A stretch of 64,000 nt of DNA from Streptomyces sp. CC228A (GTDB lineage Bacteria; Actinomycetota; Actinomycetes; Streptomycetales; Streptomycetaceae), in NCBI RefSeq assembly GCF_021390935.1, contig NZ_JAJPUI010000001.1, positions 930,001 through 994,000 of the forward strand. The letters are read 5' to 3'. Below, one piece after another: positions 55,473-64,000 of the stretch. Within the stretch, counting starts at the first letter, position 1. Each line of letters opens with the position of its first letter. The notes beneath the pieces were generated by a model, which had not been told where the DNA came from, ran no database searches, and saw only the letters and a program-made list of their open reading frames with translations. A program made the position numbers and the translations under genes.

Positions 55473-56300
55473 TCAGGCGCTCGCCTTCAGCCCGACCAGC
55501 GTCCGCTGCGGCACCCGCGGGGACGACCACGGGGAGTCCTCCGCGGGCTCCGGGCTGAGCAGCCGCACCTGGAGCTCCTTCAGCTCCCTCGACGGTTCGA
55601 GGCCCAGCTCGTCGGCCAGCAGCCGCCGCAGGTTCTGGTACGCCTGGAGGGCCTCCGCCCGCCGGCCCGAGGAGCCGAGAGCCGAGATCAGCCGACTGTG
55701 GAACCACTCGTTGAGGGGGTAGTCGGTGATCAGCCGGCGCAGCTCCGGAATGGACTCCCGGTGCAGCCCCAGCCGGTCCGCCGCCTCGATGCGGATCTCG
55801 TACGCCCGCAGCCGCAGCTCCTCCAGGTGCACGATGTGCCCGCTGAGCACGTCACCCGCCGGGAAGTTCGACAGCGCGGGCCCGCGCCACAGGCCCAGCG
55901 CCTGCCGGGCCGTCCGCAGGGCCGCCACGGCGTCCCCGTCGGCCAGCTCGTCGCGCGCCTGCGCCACCAGCCGCTCGAAGACCCTGATGTCGACCTCGTC
56001 GTCGTCCACCTGGATGGAGTAGCCCGGCGGGCTGGTGACGATCAGCGAGCGGCCGGGCGCCGCGAGCTCCTCGTTCACGAACATCCGGCGCGCGTGGTAC
56101 ACGTACGTCTGCAGCGTCGTGACCGCGCTGCGCGGCGGACGCTCCCCCCACAGCTCCTGGATGAGGCTGTCCGCCGTGACGATCTCGTTCGGCCGGGTCA
56201 GCAGCAGAGCCAGCGTCTGGCAGACCTTCGGGGTGGCGGGACGGTACGTCCTGCCGTCCTCGGTGGCGATCTCGAACGGGCCCATGAGTTTGAAGTACAT
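55473..56300 (-). CDS. SARP-family transcriptional activator
   Basis: This 275-residue regulator of the Streptomyces antibiotic regulatory protein type has an OmpR-like winged helix (residues about 1-95: YFKLMGPFEIATEDG, KVCQTLALLLTRPNEIV, LIQELWGERPP, TLQTYVYHARRMF) and a bacterial transcriptional activation domain (about 100-245, FERLVAQARDELADGD to LADELGLEPS). It ends soon after, so there is no ATPase or TPR module. SARPs switch on secondary metabolite clusters, but no NRPS, PKS or terpene genes are in the window, so its target may be elsewhere. Three heptamers at 11-bp spacing lie 240 bases upstream. Confidence 0.92.
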   Translation of the reverse strand: MYFKLMGPFEIATEDGRTYRPATPKVCQTLALLLTRPNEIVTADSLIQELWGERPPRSAVTTLQTYVYHARRMFVNEELAAPGRSLIVTSPPGYSIQVDDDEVDIRVFERLVAQARDELADGDAVAALRTARQALGLWRGPALSNFPAGDVLSGHIVHLEELRLRAYEIRIEAADRLGLHRESIPELRRLITDYPLNEWFHSRLISALGSSGRRAEALQAYQNLRRLLADELGLEPSRELKELQVRLLSPEPAEDSPWSSPRVPQRTLVGLKASA

Positions 56301-56540
56301 GCGGAATCGACTCCTCTTCAGAACGGCAGACCGGTCGCGCGGCGCGTCCGTCACGGTCCCGATGAGTCCCTCGTCCACGACCCGGCCCCCCTTCGTGTCT
56401 CTCCGGTGGGGCGCCTTACGGGAAAGGCGCCTCACCGGACCCCGCCGTCCAGCCTCCCCGGGCACCCGGTGCGGATCAACGCCCCGGAGTTCAGGGTTCG
56501 ATCAGATTCCACAGGTGCCGGTCCGCTCCGTCCCAGGCGC

Positions 56541-56569
56541 GTCAAGTCGGCGTCAAGCGCGCTTCAAGC
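56541..56569. promoter_or_regulatory. Candidate SARP binding site: three TCAAG heptamers, 11-bp period
   Basis: GTCAAGT (56541-56547), GTCAAGC (56552-56558) and TTCAAGC (56563-56569) repeat at exactly one DNA turn, the classic arrangement for SARP and AfsR-type regulators. It sits in the 618-bp stretch upstream of the SARP gene. Autoregulation or control of a plus-strand transcript are both possible. Confidence 0.55.
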
Positions 56570-56689
56570 GGCCTTTGGTAACCGGTCCCTCCCGTCCGTT
56601 CTACCGCCGCGCGCCACGTGGCCCACTGGAGTCGGAGTCGTGCCCCTCGCGGACAGGATCCGTCCGCGCCGACCAGTAGCGTGCGCGCA

Positions 56690-56915
56690 TGGCCGGCAAC
56701 AGCCGCTCCGGCGCCCTGCCCGTGCTCTCCCCGCCCGCCCTCAACCGCGCCACCCTCGCCCGCCGGCTCCTGCTGCACCGCACCCCCATGGCAGCCGCGT
56801 CGTCCGGTCCGCGTACCGCAACCGCCCCTGGAAGGGGAACCAGTCGCTGCGGCCTTCCTCGTCGACGGCTTCCTGCCGGCACCTGGCATCCACCCGGCAG
56901 CCCGCCGGTGCGTAC
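56690..56915 (+). pseudogene. Remnant of a winged-helix DNA-binding protein (HTH_42 type)
   Basis: The start MAGNSRSG...VLSPPALNRATLARRLLLHRTPM (56,690-56,790) matches the N-terminus of the large actinobacterial winged-helix DNA-binding family. Some 60 bases later the family's C-terminal signature appears: AAFLVDGF near 56,850-56,872, then AGTW one frame over near 56,875-56,887. About 300 residues that should lie between are missing. The gene therefore seems to have lost its middle by deletion. The residual frame shift before AGTW fits the missing-base pattern seen elsewhere. Confidence 0.55.
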
Positions 56916-56918
56916 GGC

Positions 56919-57954
56919 CTACGGCAGCAGCCCCTCCCGGCGGGCCGCCACCACCGCCTCCCCCCGCGTGTGCGCGCCCAGCTTCCGCATGGCCGAGCGC
57001 AGATACGCCTTCACCGTCTCCGTGCGCACCCCCAGCCGCACCGCGGCATCCGCGTTCGTGGCGCCCGTCGCCACCGCCGCCAGGACGTCCAGCTCCCGGG
57101 GCGCCAGCACCACCCGGGGCGGGCCGCCCGCCGCGGGCCGCGCGGCCGCCGCGAGCCGGCCGCAGACCGCCAGCAGCTCCGCCCGCAGGGCCGGGTCGGT
57201 GATGCGCGGCGCCAGCGCCCGCAGCTCCCCGTGCGCCGACCGCACCGCCTCCCAGGCCCCGCCGCCCCGGCGGCCCCGATGGGCAGCCCGCCGCCCGCGA
57301 GCCCGCCGCCCGCGAGGCCGCCGTCCTCGGCCGGACCCGCATCCACCGGCCCACCCGGCGGCGCCGCCCACCGCGCCGCCGCCGCACGCAGCCGCCCCGC
57401 CTCGTCCCGCACCACCAGCGCCTGCTCCAGGTCCCGGGCCGCCGCCACCGCGGCGTCCAGCACCCGGTCGCCCAGCGGCTCCGGCCGCCGCAGCGCCCCG
57501 TACAGCACCGCCCGCACCCGGCGCCGCACCACCACCGGCACGGCGAGCACCGACCTCAGGCCCTCCGCCGCCACCGGCGCGTCGTACTCGTGGCTGATGT
57601 GCCGCGCCTCCGGGTAGTCCGTCACCGCGCACGGCCGGGCCAGCGCGACCGACCGGCCGCCCAGGCCGCCGCCGGGGCGGATCGCCAGCCCGCGCAGCGC
57701 CTCCGACGACGTACCGCTCAGCTCCGCGATGCGCAGCAGGGCCCGGGCCGGTCCGCCGTCGCCCAGCAGCCCCCGAAGGCCACCGGCAGCCCCGTGGCCC
57801 GGCGCATCCGCAGCAGGGCGGCCCGCAGCTCCGCCGCCTCGCCCGACGGCCCCGCGCCCTGCCCGCCCACTCCGTACCGGTCCGCCACGTCCGCCGCTCC
57901 CCGCTCCCGCCCCTCGAACGCCCTCGTCCGCCACACCGGCGCCCGGCGCGCCAC
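56919..57954 (-). CDS. GAF-LuxR transcriptional regulator (frame interrupted twice)
   Basis: This regulator of about 345 residues has an N-terminal GAF-like sensor ([13 protein letters not shown] onward, with [23 protein letters not shown]) and a C-terminal LuxR helix-turn-helix ([20 protein letters not shown], then [21 protein letters not shown]). Bases appear missing in the CCCCC run at 57,770-57,774 and the CCCC run at 57,257-57,260. Restoring them makes one protein. It is divergent from the two acyl-CoA ligase genes, 87 bases away, and probably controls them. The GTG at 57,954 is the likeliest start; upstream there is no better ribosome site. Confidence 0.82.
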
Positions 57955-58041
57955 CCCCGTCCGGGGGTAGTGAGATCTGCGTCACTGATTACACGATGGC
58001 GCGAGCACGTCCCGCAACGAGCGCGCACAAGGAGGACGCAG

Positions 58042-59715
58042 ATGTCGGAACGCGGTACGACCGCGCGGTTCCGGGCCGCCCGGGACTTCCTGCTGCGGCA
58101 CCGGGAGGACTACGACGCGGCGTACCGGGGCTTCTCCTGGCCGCGGTTCACGCACTTCAACTGGGCCGAGGACTGGTTCGACGCCCTCGCCGCTGGCAAC
58201 GGCGCCACCGCGCTGCACCTCGTCGAGGAGGACGGCCGCGAGACCCGCGTCTCCTTCGACGCGATGGCAGCCCGCTCCCGGCGCGTCGCCACCTGGCTGC
58301 GCGACCAGGGGGTACGGGCCGGCGACCGGATGATCGTGATGCTCGGCAACCAGCCCGAGCTGTGGGAGACCGCACTCGCCGCGATGCGGCTGCGCGCCGT
58401 CGTCATCCCCGCCACCCCGCTGCTCGGCCCCGCCGACCTGCGGGACCGCGTCGAGCGCGGCCGGGCCCGGCACGTCGTCGTCCGCGCCGCCGACACCGCC
58501 AAGTTCGACGGCGTCCCCGGCGACTACACCCGCATCGCCGTCGGCGGGGCGCAGGCCCCCTGGCGCCCCTACGAGGAGGCGTACGGCGCCGACGACCGGT
58601 TCGTCCCCGACGGACCCACCCGCGCCGACGACCCGCTCCTGCTCTACTTCACCTCCGGGACCACCGCCCGCCCCAAACTCGTGGAGCACACCCACACCTC
58701 GTACCCCGTCGGCCACCTGGCCACCATGTACTGGACCGGCCTCAGGCCCGGCGACGTCCACCTCAACATCTCCTCGCCCGGCTGGGCCAAGCACGCCTGG
58801 TCGAACCTCTTCGCGCCCTGGAACGCCGAGGCCACCGTCTTCGTCCACTCCTACACGCGCTTCGACCCCGCCCGCCTCATGGCCGAGATGGACCGGCACG
58901 GCGTCACGAGCTTCTGCGCCCCGCCCACCGTCTGGCGCATGCTCATCCAGGCCGACCTGACCGCGCTGCGCACCCCGCCCCGCGAGGTCCTCGCGGCCGG
59001 CGAGCCCCTCAACCCCGAGGTCATCGCCGCCGTGCGGCGCGCCTGGGGCGTCACCATCCGGGACGGCTTCGGCCAGACCGAGACGGCCGTCCAGATCGCC
59101 AACACGCCCGGACAGCCCCTGAAACCCGGCTCCATGGGCCGCCCGAGCCCCGGGTTCCGCGTGGAGCTGCTCGACCCGGTGACCGGGCGGCCCGGTGCGG
59201 AGGAGGGCGAGATCGCCCTCGACCTGTCGGCCCGCCCGGTGGGCGTGATGACCGGCTACCACGGCGACCCGGAGCGCACCGCCGTGTCGATGGCGGACGG
59301 CTACTACCGGACCGGCGACATCGGCCGCCGGGACGACGAGGGATACGTCTTCTTCGTCGGCCGGAACGACGACGTCTTCAAAGCCAGCGACTACAAGATC
59401 AGCCCGTTCGAGCTGGAAAGCGCCCTCCTGGAGCACGAGGCGGTCGCCGAGGCCGCCGTCGTGCCCGCGCCCGACCCCGTGCGGCTGTCCGTGCCCAAGG
59501 CGTACGTCGTCCTCGCCGACGGCTGGGAGCCGGGCCCCGGCACCGCCAAGGCGCTGTTCGCGCACGCGCGGGCGGTCCTCGCGCCGTACCAGCGGATCCG
59601 CCGCATCGAGTTCGCCGACCTGCCCAAGACCGTCTCCGGCAAGATCCGCCGCGTCGAGCTGCGCGAGCGGACCGCCGCCGGATCGTCCGCCGAGTACCGC
59701 GAGGAGGAGCTGTGA
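58042..59715 (+). CDS. AMP-forming acyl-CoA ligase (medium-chain / aryl-CoA synthetase type)
   Basis: This 557-residue adenylate-forming enzyme makes acyl- or aryl-CoA from a carboxylic acid, ATP and CoA. Its AMP loop is [16 protein letters not shown]. Other core motifs are [41 protein letters not shown], and the C-terminal catalytic lysine in [30 protein letters not shown] places it in the ACSM / benzoate-CoA-ligase-like group. GGAGG nine bases upstream supports the ATG at 58,042. Its stop overlaps the next ligase start (GTGA). It is divergent from the GAF-LuxR gene, which may sense the substrate. Confidence 0.88.
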   Translation: MSERGTTARFRAARDFLLRHREDYDAAYRGFSWPRFTHFNWAEDWFDALAAGNGATALHLVEEDGRETRVSFDAMAARSRRVATWLRDQGVRAGDRMIVMLGNQPELWETALAAMRLRAVVIPATPLLGPADLRDRVERGRARHVVVRAADTAKFDGVPGDYTRIAVGGAQAPWRPYEEAYGADDRFVPDGPTRADDPLLLYFTSGTTARPKLVEHTHTSYPVGHLATMYWTGLRPGDVHLNISSPGWAKHAWSNLFAPWNAEATVFVHSYTRFDPARLMAEMDRHGVTSFCAPPTVWRMLIQADLTALRTPPREVLAAGEPLNPEVIAAVRRAWGVTIRDGFGQTETAVQIANTPGQPLKPGSMGRPSPGFRVELLDPVTGRPGAEEGEIALDLSARPVGVMTGYHGDPERTAVSMADGYYRTGDIGRRDDEGYVFFVGRNDDVFKASDYKISPFELESALLEHEAVAEAAVVPAPDPVRLSVPKAYVVLADGWEPGPGTAKALFAHARAVLAPYQRIRRIEFADLPKTVSGKIRRVELRERTAAGSSAEYREEEL

Positions 59716-61430
59716 CCGGTCAGCTGCCGTACGCCCACGGACACCGCGAGGACGCAGCGGTGGCCGGGCAGCCGTCGGGCGGCCACGAGTACTGCGAGGA
59801 GGCAGCGGCGGCCGGGCAGCTGTCGTACGCCCACGGGACGGGTGGCACGCCCCTGCTCGGCGACACCGTCGGCGCGGACCTCGCCCGCACCGTGGCGCGG
59901 TTCCCCGACCGGGAGGCCCTCGTCGACGTGCCGTCCGGCCGCCGCTGGACGTACGCCGCGTTCGGCGCCGCCGTGGACGAGCTGGCCCGCGCCCTGCTGG
60001 CCTCCGGCATCGCCAAAGGCGACCGGGTCGGCATCTGGGCGGTCAACTGCCCGGAGTGGGTGCTGCTCCAGTACGCCACGGCCCGCGTCGGCGCCGTCCT
60101 GGTGAACGTCAACCCGGCCTACCGCGCACACGAGTTGGCGTACGTCCTCGACCAGGCGGGCGTCTCGCTGCTCGTCGCGTCCCTGGCCCACAAGTCCACC
60201 GACTACCGGGCTCTCGTGGAGCAGGTGCGCGGGGAGTGCCCGGCGCTGCGGGAGGTGTTCCACATCGGCGACGGGAGCTGGGGCGCGCTCACCGCCCGGG
60301 CGGCGGACGCCACCGCGGAGGACCTGGCCGCGCGGGAGGCGGAGCTGTCCTGCGACGACCCCGTCAACATCCAGTACACCTCCGGCACCACCGGCTTCCC
60401 GAAGGGCGCCACCCTCTCCCACCACAACATCCTCAACAACGGCTATTTCGTGGGGGAGACCCTCGGCTACGGCCCGGACGACCGGATCTGCCTGCCGGTG
60501 CCCTTCTACCACTGCTTCGGCATGGTCATGGGAAACCTCGCCGCCACCTCGCACGGCGCCTGCGTCGTGCTCCCCGCCCCGTCCTTCGACCCGGCCGCGA
60601 CGCTGCGCGCCGTCGAGCAGGAGCGCTGCACCTCCCTGTACGGGGTGCCGACGATGTTCATCGCCGAACTGAACCTGCCGGACTTCGGCTCGTACGACCT
60701 GACGTCCCTGCGCACCGGGATCATGGCGGGCTCGTCGTGCCCGGTGGAGGTGATGAAGCGGGTGGTCGCCGAGATGCACATGGCGGAGGTGTCCATCTGC
60801 TACGGCATGACGGAGACCTCCCCCGTCTCCACCCAGACCCGCCGCGGAGACGACCTGGAACGCCGCACCGGGACCGTCGGCCGCGTCCTGCCGCACGTCG
60901 AGGTCAAGGTCGTGGACCCGGTGCGCGGGACGACGCTGCCGCGCGGGGAGGCGGGCGAGCTGTGCACCCGCGGCTACGGCGTGATGCTGGGCTACTGGAA
61001 CGAGCCGGAGCGGACGGCGGAGGCCGTCGACGCGGGCCGGTGGATGCACACCGGGGACCTGGCGGTGATGCGGGAGGACGGGTACGTCCAGATCGTCGGA
61101 CGGATCAAGGACATGATCATCCGGGGTGGCGAGAACGTGTACCCCCGGGAGATCGAGGAGTTCCTCCACGGCCACCCGAAGATCGCGGACGTGCAGGTCG
61201 TCGGGGTGCCGGACGAGCGGTACGGCGAGGAGGTGCTGGCCTGCGTCGTCCCGCGCGACCCGGCCGACCCGCCGACGCGCGAGGAACTGGCGGACTTCTG
61301 CCGCGGCAGGCTGGCGCACTACAAGGTCCCGCGCCGCGTCGAGGTCATGGACGCCTTCCCGATGACGGTCAGCGGAAAGGTGCGGAAGGTGGAGCTGCGC
61401 GAGCGGTACGGCACGCCGCGGACGGCATAG
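59712..61430 (+). CDS. AMP-forming fatty acyl-CoA synthetase with repeated N-terminal extension
   Basis: This 572-residue adenylate-forming enzyme is close to FadD/AcsA-type fatty-acid CoA ligases: [71 protein letters not shown], and [13 protein letters not shown] with the catalytic lysine. The catalytic part begins near residue 46 ([12 protein letters not shown]). Before it lie two and a half 16-residue repeats ([40 protein letters not shown]) from a 48-bp DNA repeat. This is not part of the family. The GTG start overlaps the previous stop, so this extended start is likely real. Confidence 0.88.
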   Translation: MTGQLPYAHGHREDAAVAGQPSGGHEYCEEAAAAGQLSYAHGTGGTPLLGDTVGADLARTVARFPDREALVDVPSGRRWTYAAFGAAVDELARALLASGIAKGDRVGIWAVNCPEWVLLQYATARVGAVLVNVNPAYRAHELAYVLDQAGVSLLVASLAHKSTDYRALVEQVRGECPALREVFHIGDGSWGALTARAADATAEDLAAREAELSCDDPVNIQYTSGTTGFPKGATLSHHNILNNGYFVGETLGYGPDDRICLPVPFYHCFGMVMGNLAATSHGACVVLPAPSFDPAATLRAVEQERCTSLYGVPTMFIAELNLPDFGSYDLTSLRTGIMAGSSCPVEVMKRVVAEMHMAEVSICYGMTETSPVSTQTRRGDDLERRTGTVGRVLPHVEVKVVDPVRGTTLPRGEAGELCTRGYGVMLGYWNEPERTAEAVDAGRWMHTGDLAVMREDGYVQIVGRIKDMIIRGGENVYPREIEEFLHGHPKIADVQVVGVPDERYGEEVLACVVPRDPADPPTREELADFCRGRLAHYKVPRRVEVMDAFPMTVSGKVRKVELRERYGTPRTA

Positions 61431-61728
61431 CGGCCGGTGCGCTCCCGCTCTCCGAGCCGCCTCCGAGCAGCGGCGGGGCGTACCGCCACGACCGGACGGC
61501 GGCAAGCGGCCGACGCGGCCCGGGGCGGCCGGGCGCGGTGGGGGTCTCATGCGGCGCGCCGGCGAGGAAGCGGCCGGGCGCCCCTGCCGCGGCGACCGGC
61601 CGGGCGGAGGCGGGGGTGCGGCGCCTCGCCCGGGCTTGCGGGCCCGGCGCACCGCGGAGGAGCGGTCACGGGGGCGGCGGCCGCGCCGGTCGCGCGCCGC
61701 GGCGGCCGGGCGGGCCGCGTGGGGCGCC
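61431..61728. other. Gap between convergent acyl-CoA ligase and GNAT genes
   Basis: About 300 bases of very GC-rich sequence show no coding support. Several short GGCCG/CGGCC inverted repeats occur between 61,500 and 61,720, but none stands out as a single strong terminator. Confidence 0.45.
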
Positions 61729-62265
61729 TCACCGGGCCTGCGGCAGGGGGCGTCGCATGCAGACGCGGGGCCAGTGGTCCAGGCCGTGCGCCGCCTCCGC
61801 CCGTCGGATGGCCCGCAGCCCCGCGGTGAGCTCCGTGTCGTCGAGGGCGCGGAAGCCGAGCCGGACGTAGTACGGGGCGTTCCACGGCACGTCCCGGAAC
61901 GTCGTCAGGGTCAGGGCCGGGAGGCGCAGCGCGGCGGCGCGCTCCGCGAGGTCCTCGATGAGGGCGCGCCCCAGGCCGCGGCGGGCCGCGTCCGGGTGGA
62001 CGGACACCTGCTCGATGTGGGCGGCGCCGTCCACCTCGTCCCACACGAGGTACGCGACGGGGCGCCCGTCCCGGCCCGCCGCGACCCGCGCCCGGCCGGC
62101 GGCGCGGTAGCGCTCCAGGTCCTCCGGCGGGGGCGGGTCGTCGTCCGCGACGGCGGCCATGCCGAGCGCGCGGAACGGCTCCCCGGCCGCCCGTTCGAGG
62201 TCCTGGAGGCGCGGCAGGTCCTCCGGCAGGGCCGGGCGGATGCGGATGTCCACGGCAGGCCTCAT
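61729..62265 (-). CDS. GNAT family N-acetyltransferase
   Basis: This 178-residue acetyltransferase has the acetyl-CoA loop HPDAARRGLGRALIEDL, preceded by AAHIEQVSVHPD, and the C-terminal NAPYYVRLGFRALDDTEL. The latter is typical of the RimI/AAC-like subgroup common in actinobacteria. The substrate is unknown. The ATG at 62,265 overlaps the stop of the zinc-ribbon gene (ATGA at 62,262-62,265), so the two are translated together, but their functions have no evident connection. Confidence 0.82.
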   Translation of the reverse strand: MRPAVDIRIRPALPEDLPRLQDLERAAGEPFRALGMAAVADDDPPPPEDLERYRAAGRARVAAGRDGRPVAYLVWDEVDGAAHIEQVSVHPDAARRGLGRALIEDLAERAAALRLPALTLTTFRDVPWNAPYYVRLGFRALDDTELTAGLRAIRRAEAAHGLDHWPRVCMRRPLPQAR

Positions 62266-63035
62266 GCCCCGAGCGCGACGAGCTCGCGGCCCGGGGTGTT
62301 CACCGGCTGCGGCGCGCCCGCGAGGTCCATCACGAAAAGAGGCAGGCCGACGCTTTCTGCCCGGGCCCGGGCCTGCGCCTCGTAGCCGGCGAGGGAGAAG
62401 CAGACCGCCGTCGACGCGGCGGCGAGGCCCTCCAGCCACAGGCACTCCACGGCCCGCAGGGCGACCGGCCGGGTCGTCGGGTCGACCTGGGCCATCAGCC
62501 CCGGCGCGCGCAGTTCCACGGCGGGCGCCGGCAGGGAGGGGCGGCGCTCCTCGGGTTGCGCCACGTCCCGGAAGCCGAGCCACCGCAGGTACAGCGCGGC
62601 CGCCGTCACCACGTCGCGTGCCGTGCGGATGGTGACGGGGTGGAACGGCGGGCGCTCGGCGGCGGGCTGCGGGGGCGGCGCGGCGGCACGCACCGGGGAC
62701 GTGCCGGTGGCGGAGGCGGTCGTCGACTCGGGGGCCGGAGCGGAACGGGCGCGAGGCGGCGCCGTCGCCGCCGTGACGGGCCGCACAGGGATGCGCAGCA
62801 CGGTCCCGCAGGGGCAGCCCAGCTCGGGCTGCGGCCACTGGGTCTGCTGCCCGCAGGCCGCGCAGCGGACCGTCACCCACTCGTCGTTCCAGGTCCGGTG
62901 GGTGATCGGCTCGGCGGGCGCGCCCCGCATGAGGGGCGGGGTGACGGGGGCTCCGCAGGCGCAGGGGTAGTGGGTCGGTGTGTACGGGTGCGTGCGGCGG
63001 CAGACCGGGCAGCGCACCGGCACGTTGTCTCCCAC
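62262..63035 (-). CDS. Multi-zinc-ribbon protein with degenerate Mrr-like domain
   Basis: This 257-residue protein is not assigned to a named family. Residues 1-85 hold four cysteine pairs (CPVC, CAC, CAAC, CPC) that should form two zinc ribbons. A disordered Pro/Ala linker follows (about 90-125). The C-terminal part ([20 protein letters not shown] to [11 protein letters not shown]) resembles the alpha/beta core of Mrr-type nucleases (helix, then strand [11 protein letters not shown], then the Ala-rich helix and [16 protein letters not shown]). The catalytic Asp and Lys are not in place (QVD instead of Q-x-K), so it is probably a non-cleaving DNA- or protein-binding version. The GTG start at 63,035 is a best guess. 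Confidence 0.6.
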   Translation of the reverse strand: MGDNVPVRCPVCRRTHPYTPTHYPCACGAPVTPPLMRGAPAEPITHRTWNDEWVTVRCAACGQQTQWPQPELGCPCGTVLRIPVRPVTAATAPPRARSAPAPESTTASATGTSPVRAAAPPPQPAAERPPFHPVTIRTARDVVTAAALYLRWLGFRDVAQPEERRPSLPAPAVELRAPGLMAQVDPTTRPVALRAVECLWLEGLAAASTAVCFSLAGYEAQARARAESVGLPLFVMDLAGAPQPVNTPGRELVALGA

Positions 63036-63250
63036 GTCGGATCGGCCTCTCTCTCGGCTGTCCCTGACCACGGGCCCCCGGATCCGCGGAAGGCCCCGGC
63101 TCCTCGCACGCGGCCGCCCGGTCGGCGGCCCCTCCCGTGCCCTGCACGGGCCGTGTCGGGGCCCGCTGCCGGTTCCCGTTCCCCGGCGTGATCCATCGTC
63201 CCCCACCGGCCGGGGGCGGGGGGAGGCATTCGGCCGCATTCGGCCATCCC

Positions 63251-63280
63251 TTGACGGGCTCCGGGACCCGCCCCTACATT
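63251..63280 (+). promoter_or_regulatory. Promoter of glyoxylate carboligase
   Basis: TTGACG at 63,251-63,256 and TACATT at 63,275-63,280, 18 bases apart, form a good sigma-HrdB-type promoter. The expected start of transcription, near 63,287, falls inside the first of two operator repeats. Confidence 0.7.
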
Positions 63281-63320
63281 GCTTCCGTATAACAGAAACA
63301 GACTTCCGTATAGCGGAAGT
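63281..63320. promoter_or_regulatory. Double IclR-type (AllR-like) operator upstream of gcl
   Basis: ACTTCCGTATAGCGGAAGT at 63,302-63,320 is a perfect inverted repeat (7-bp arms, 5-bp spacer). GCTTCCGTATAACAGAAAC at 63,281-63,299 is a weaker copy, 21 bp away and on the same DNA face. TTCCG-N5-CGGAA is the form bound by IclR-family repressors such as AllR, which control allantoin and glyoxylate genes in Streptomyces. The sites overlap the transcription start, so repression is expected, relieved by a purine-pathway product. Confidence 0.75.
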
Positions 63321-63390
63321 GACACACGGATCGCAGCTCTCAGGTCGGCGCGACAGAGCCCGCATCCGCCAGGCCGAAGCAGGAGCATCC

Positions 63391-64000
<610 letters not shown>

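Noticed and set aside
56690..57597. Intact plus-strand gene of about 300 codons starting at 56,690
   Set aside because: Only the first 34 residues and a short end signature match a known family. The remainder is antisense to the GAF-LuxR gene.

Overview
The window is high-GC actinobacterial chromosome, almost certainly Streptomyces. The supporting signs are very strong G/C at third codon positions, many GTG starts, ATGA/GTGA start-stop overlaps, an iron-regulator box, a perfect CebR cellobiose operator, an ARG box, a SARP regulator, DUF5709, a MetPS-type transporter, and two rare TTA codons. I saw no rRNA, tRNA, CRISPR array, integrase or insertion sequence.

Layout. 0-1.4 kb: a small membrane protein and a membrane-anchored Mrr-like nuclease. 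1.7-10.7 kb: purine catabolism, with a PucR regulator divergent from a three-subunit xanthine dehydrogenase, followed by an NCS2 purine permease and XdhC. 11.2-12.5 kb: a secreted GH6 cellulase behind a CebR operator. 12.8-15 kb: a YbdK-type carboxylate-amine ligase and two small proteins. 15-18.8 kb: a second molybdenum hydroxylase of PaoABC type. 19-21.9 kb: glutaminase and an SDR-DUF2867 protein.

22-38 kb, minus strand: an eleven-gene NRPS-independent siderophore locus. It carries a diaminobutyrate aminotransferase, two PLP decarboxylases, an N-monooxygenase, two IucA/IucC synthetases, a GNAT acetyltransferase, an MFS exporter, and an ABC importer (ATPase, lipoprotein, fused permease). An iron box overlaps the promoter of the first gene. 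The gene set predicts a citrate-dihydroxamate of the schizokinen type. The first two genes each carry a TTA codon, which would couple iron acquisition to bldA.

38.3-41.8 kb: a GH65 phosphorylase with a beta-phosphoglucomutase. 42-44.8 kb: an S41 peptidase, and a MetP/MetS amino-acid importer. 44.8-52 kb: a class A beta-lactamase and a dipeptide-type ABC operon (A-C-B-D-F). 52.1-55.4 kb: an S33 peptidase and argG with an ARG box. 55.4-61.4 kb: a SARP, a decayed winged-helix gene, a GAF-LuxR regulator and two AMP-forming acyl-CoA ligases. 61.7-64 kb: a GNAT, a zinc-ribbon protein, and the start of glyoxylate carboligase behind a double IclR-type operator. That last gene joins glyoxylate from purine/allantoin breakdown to the purine genes at the left end.

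Caution: at least eleven conserved genes are broken by single-base shifts. Nearly all are explained by one or two missing bases in short G/C runs. I treat them as real genes with probable sequencing or assembly deletions, and give their full restored extents.
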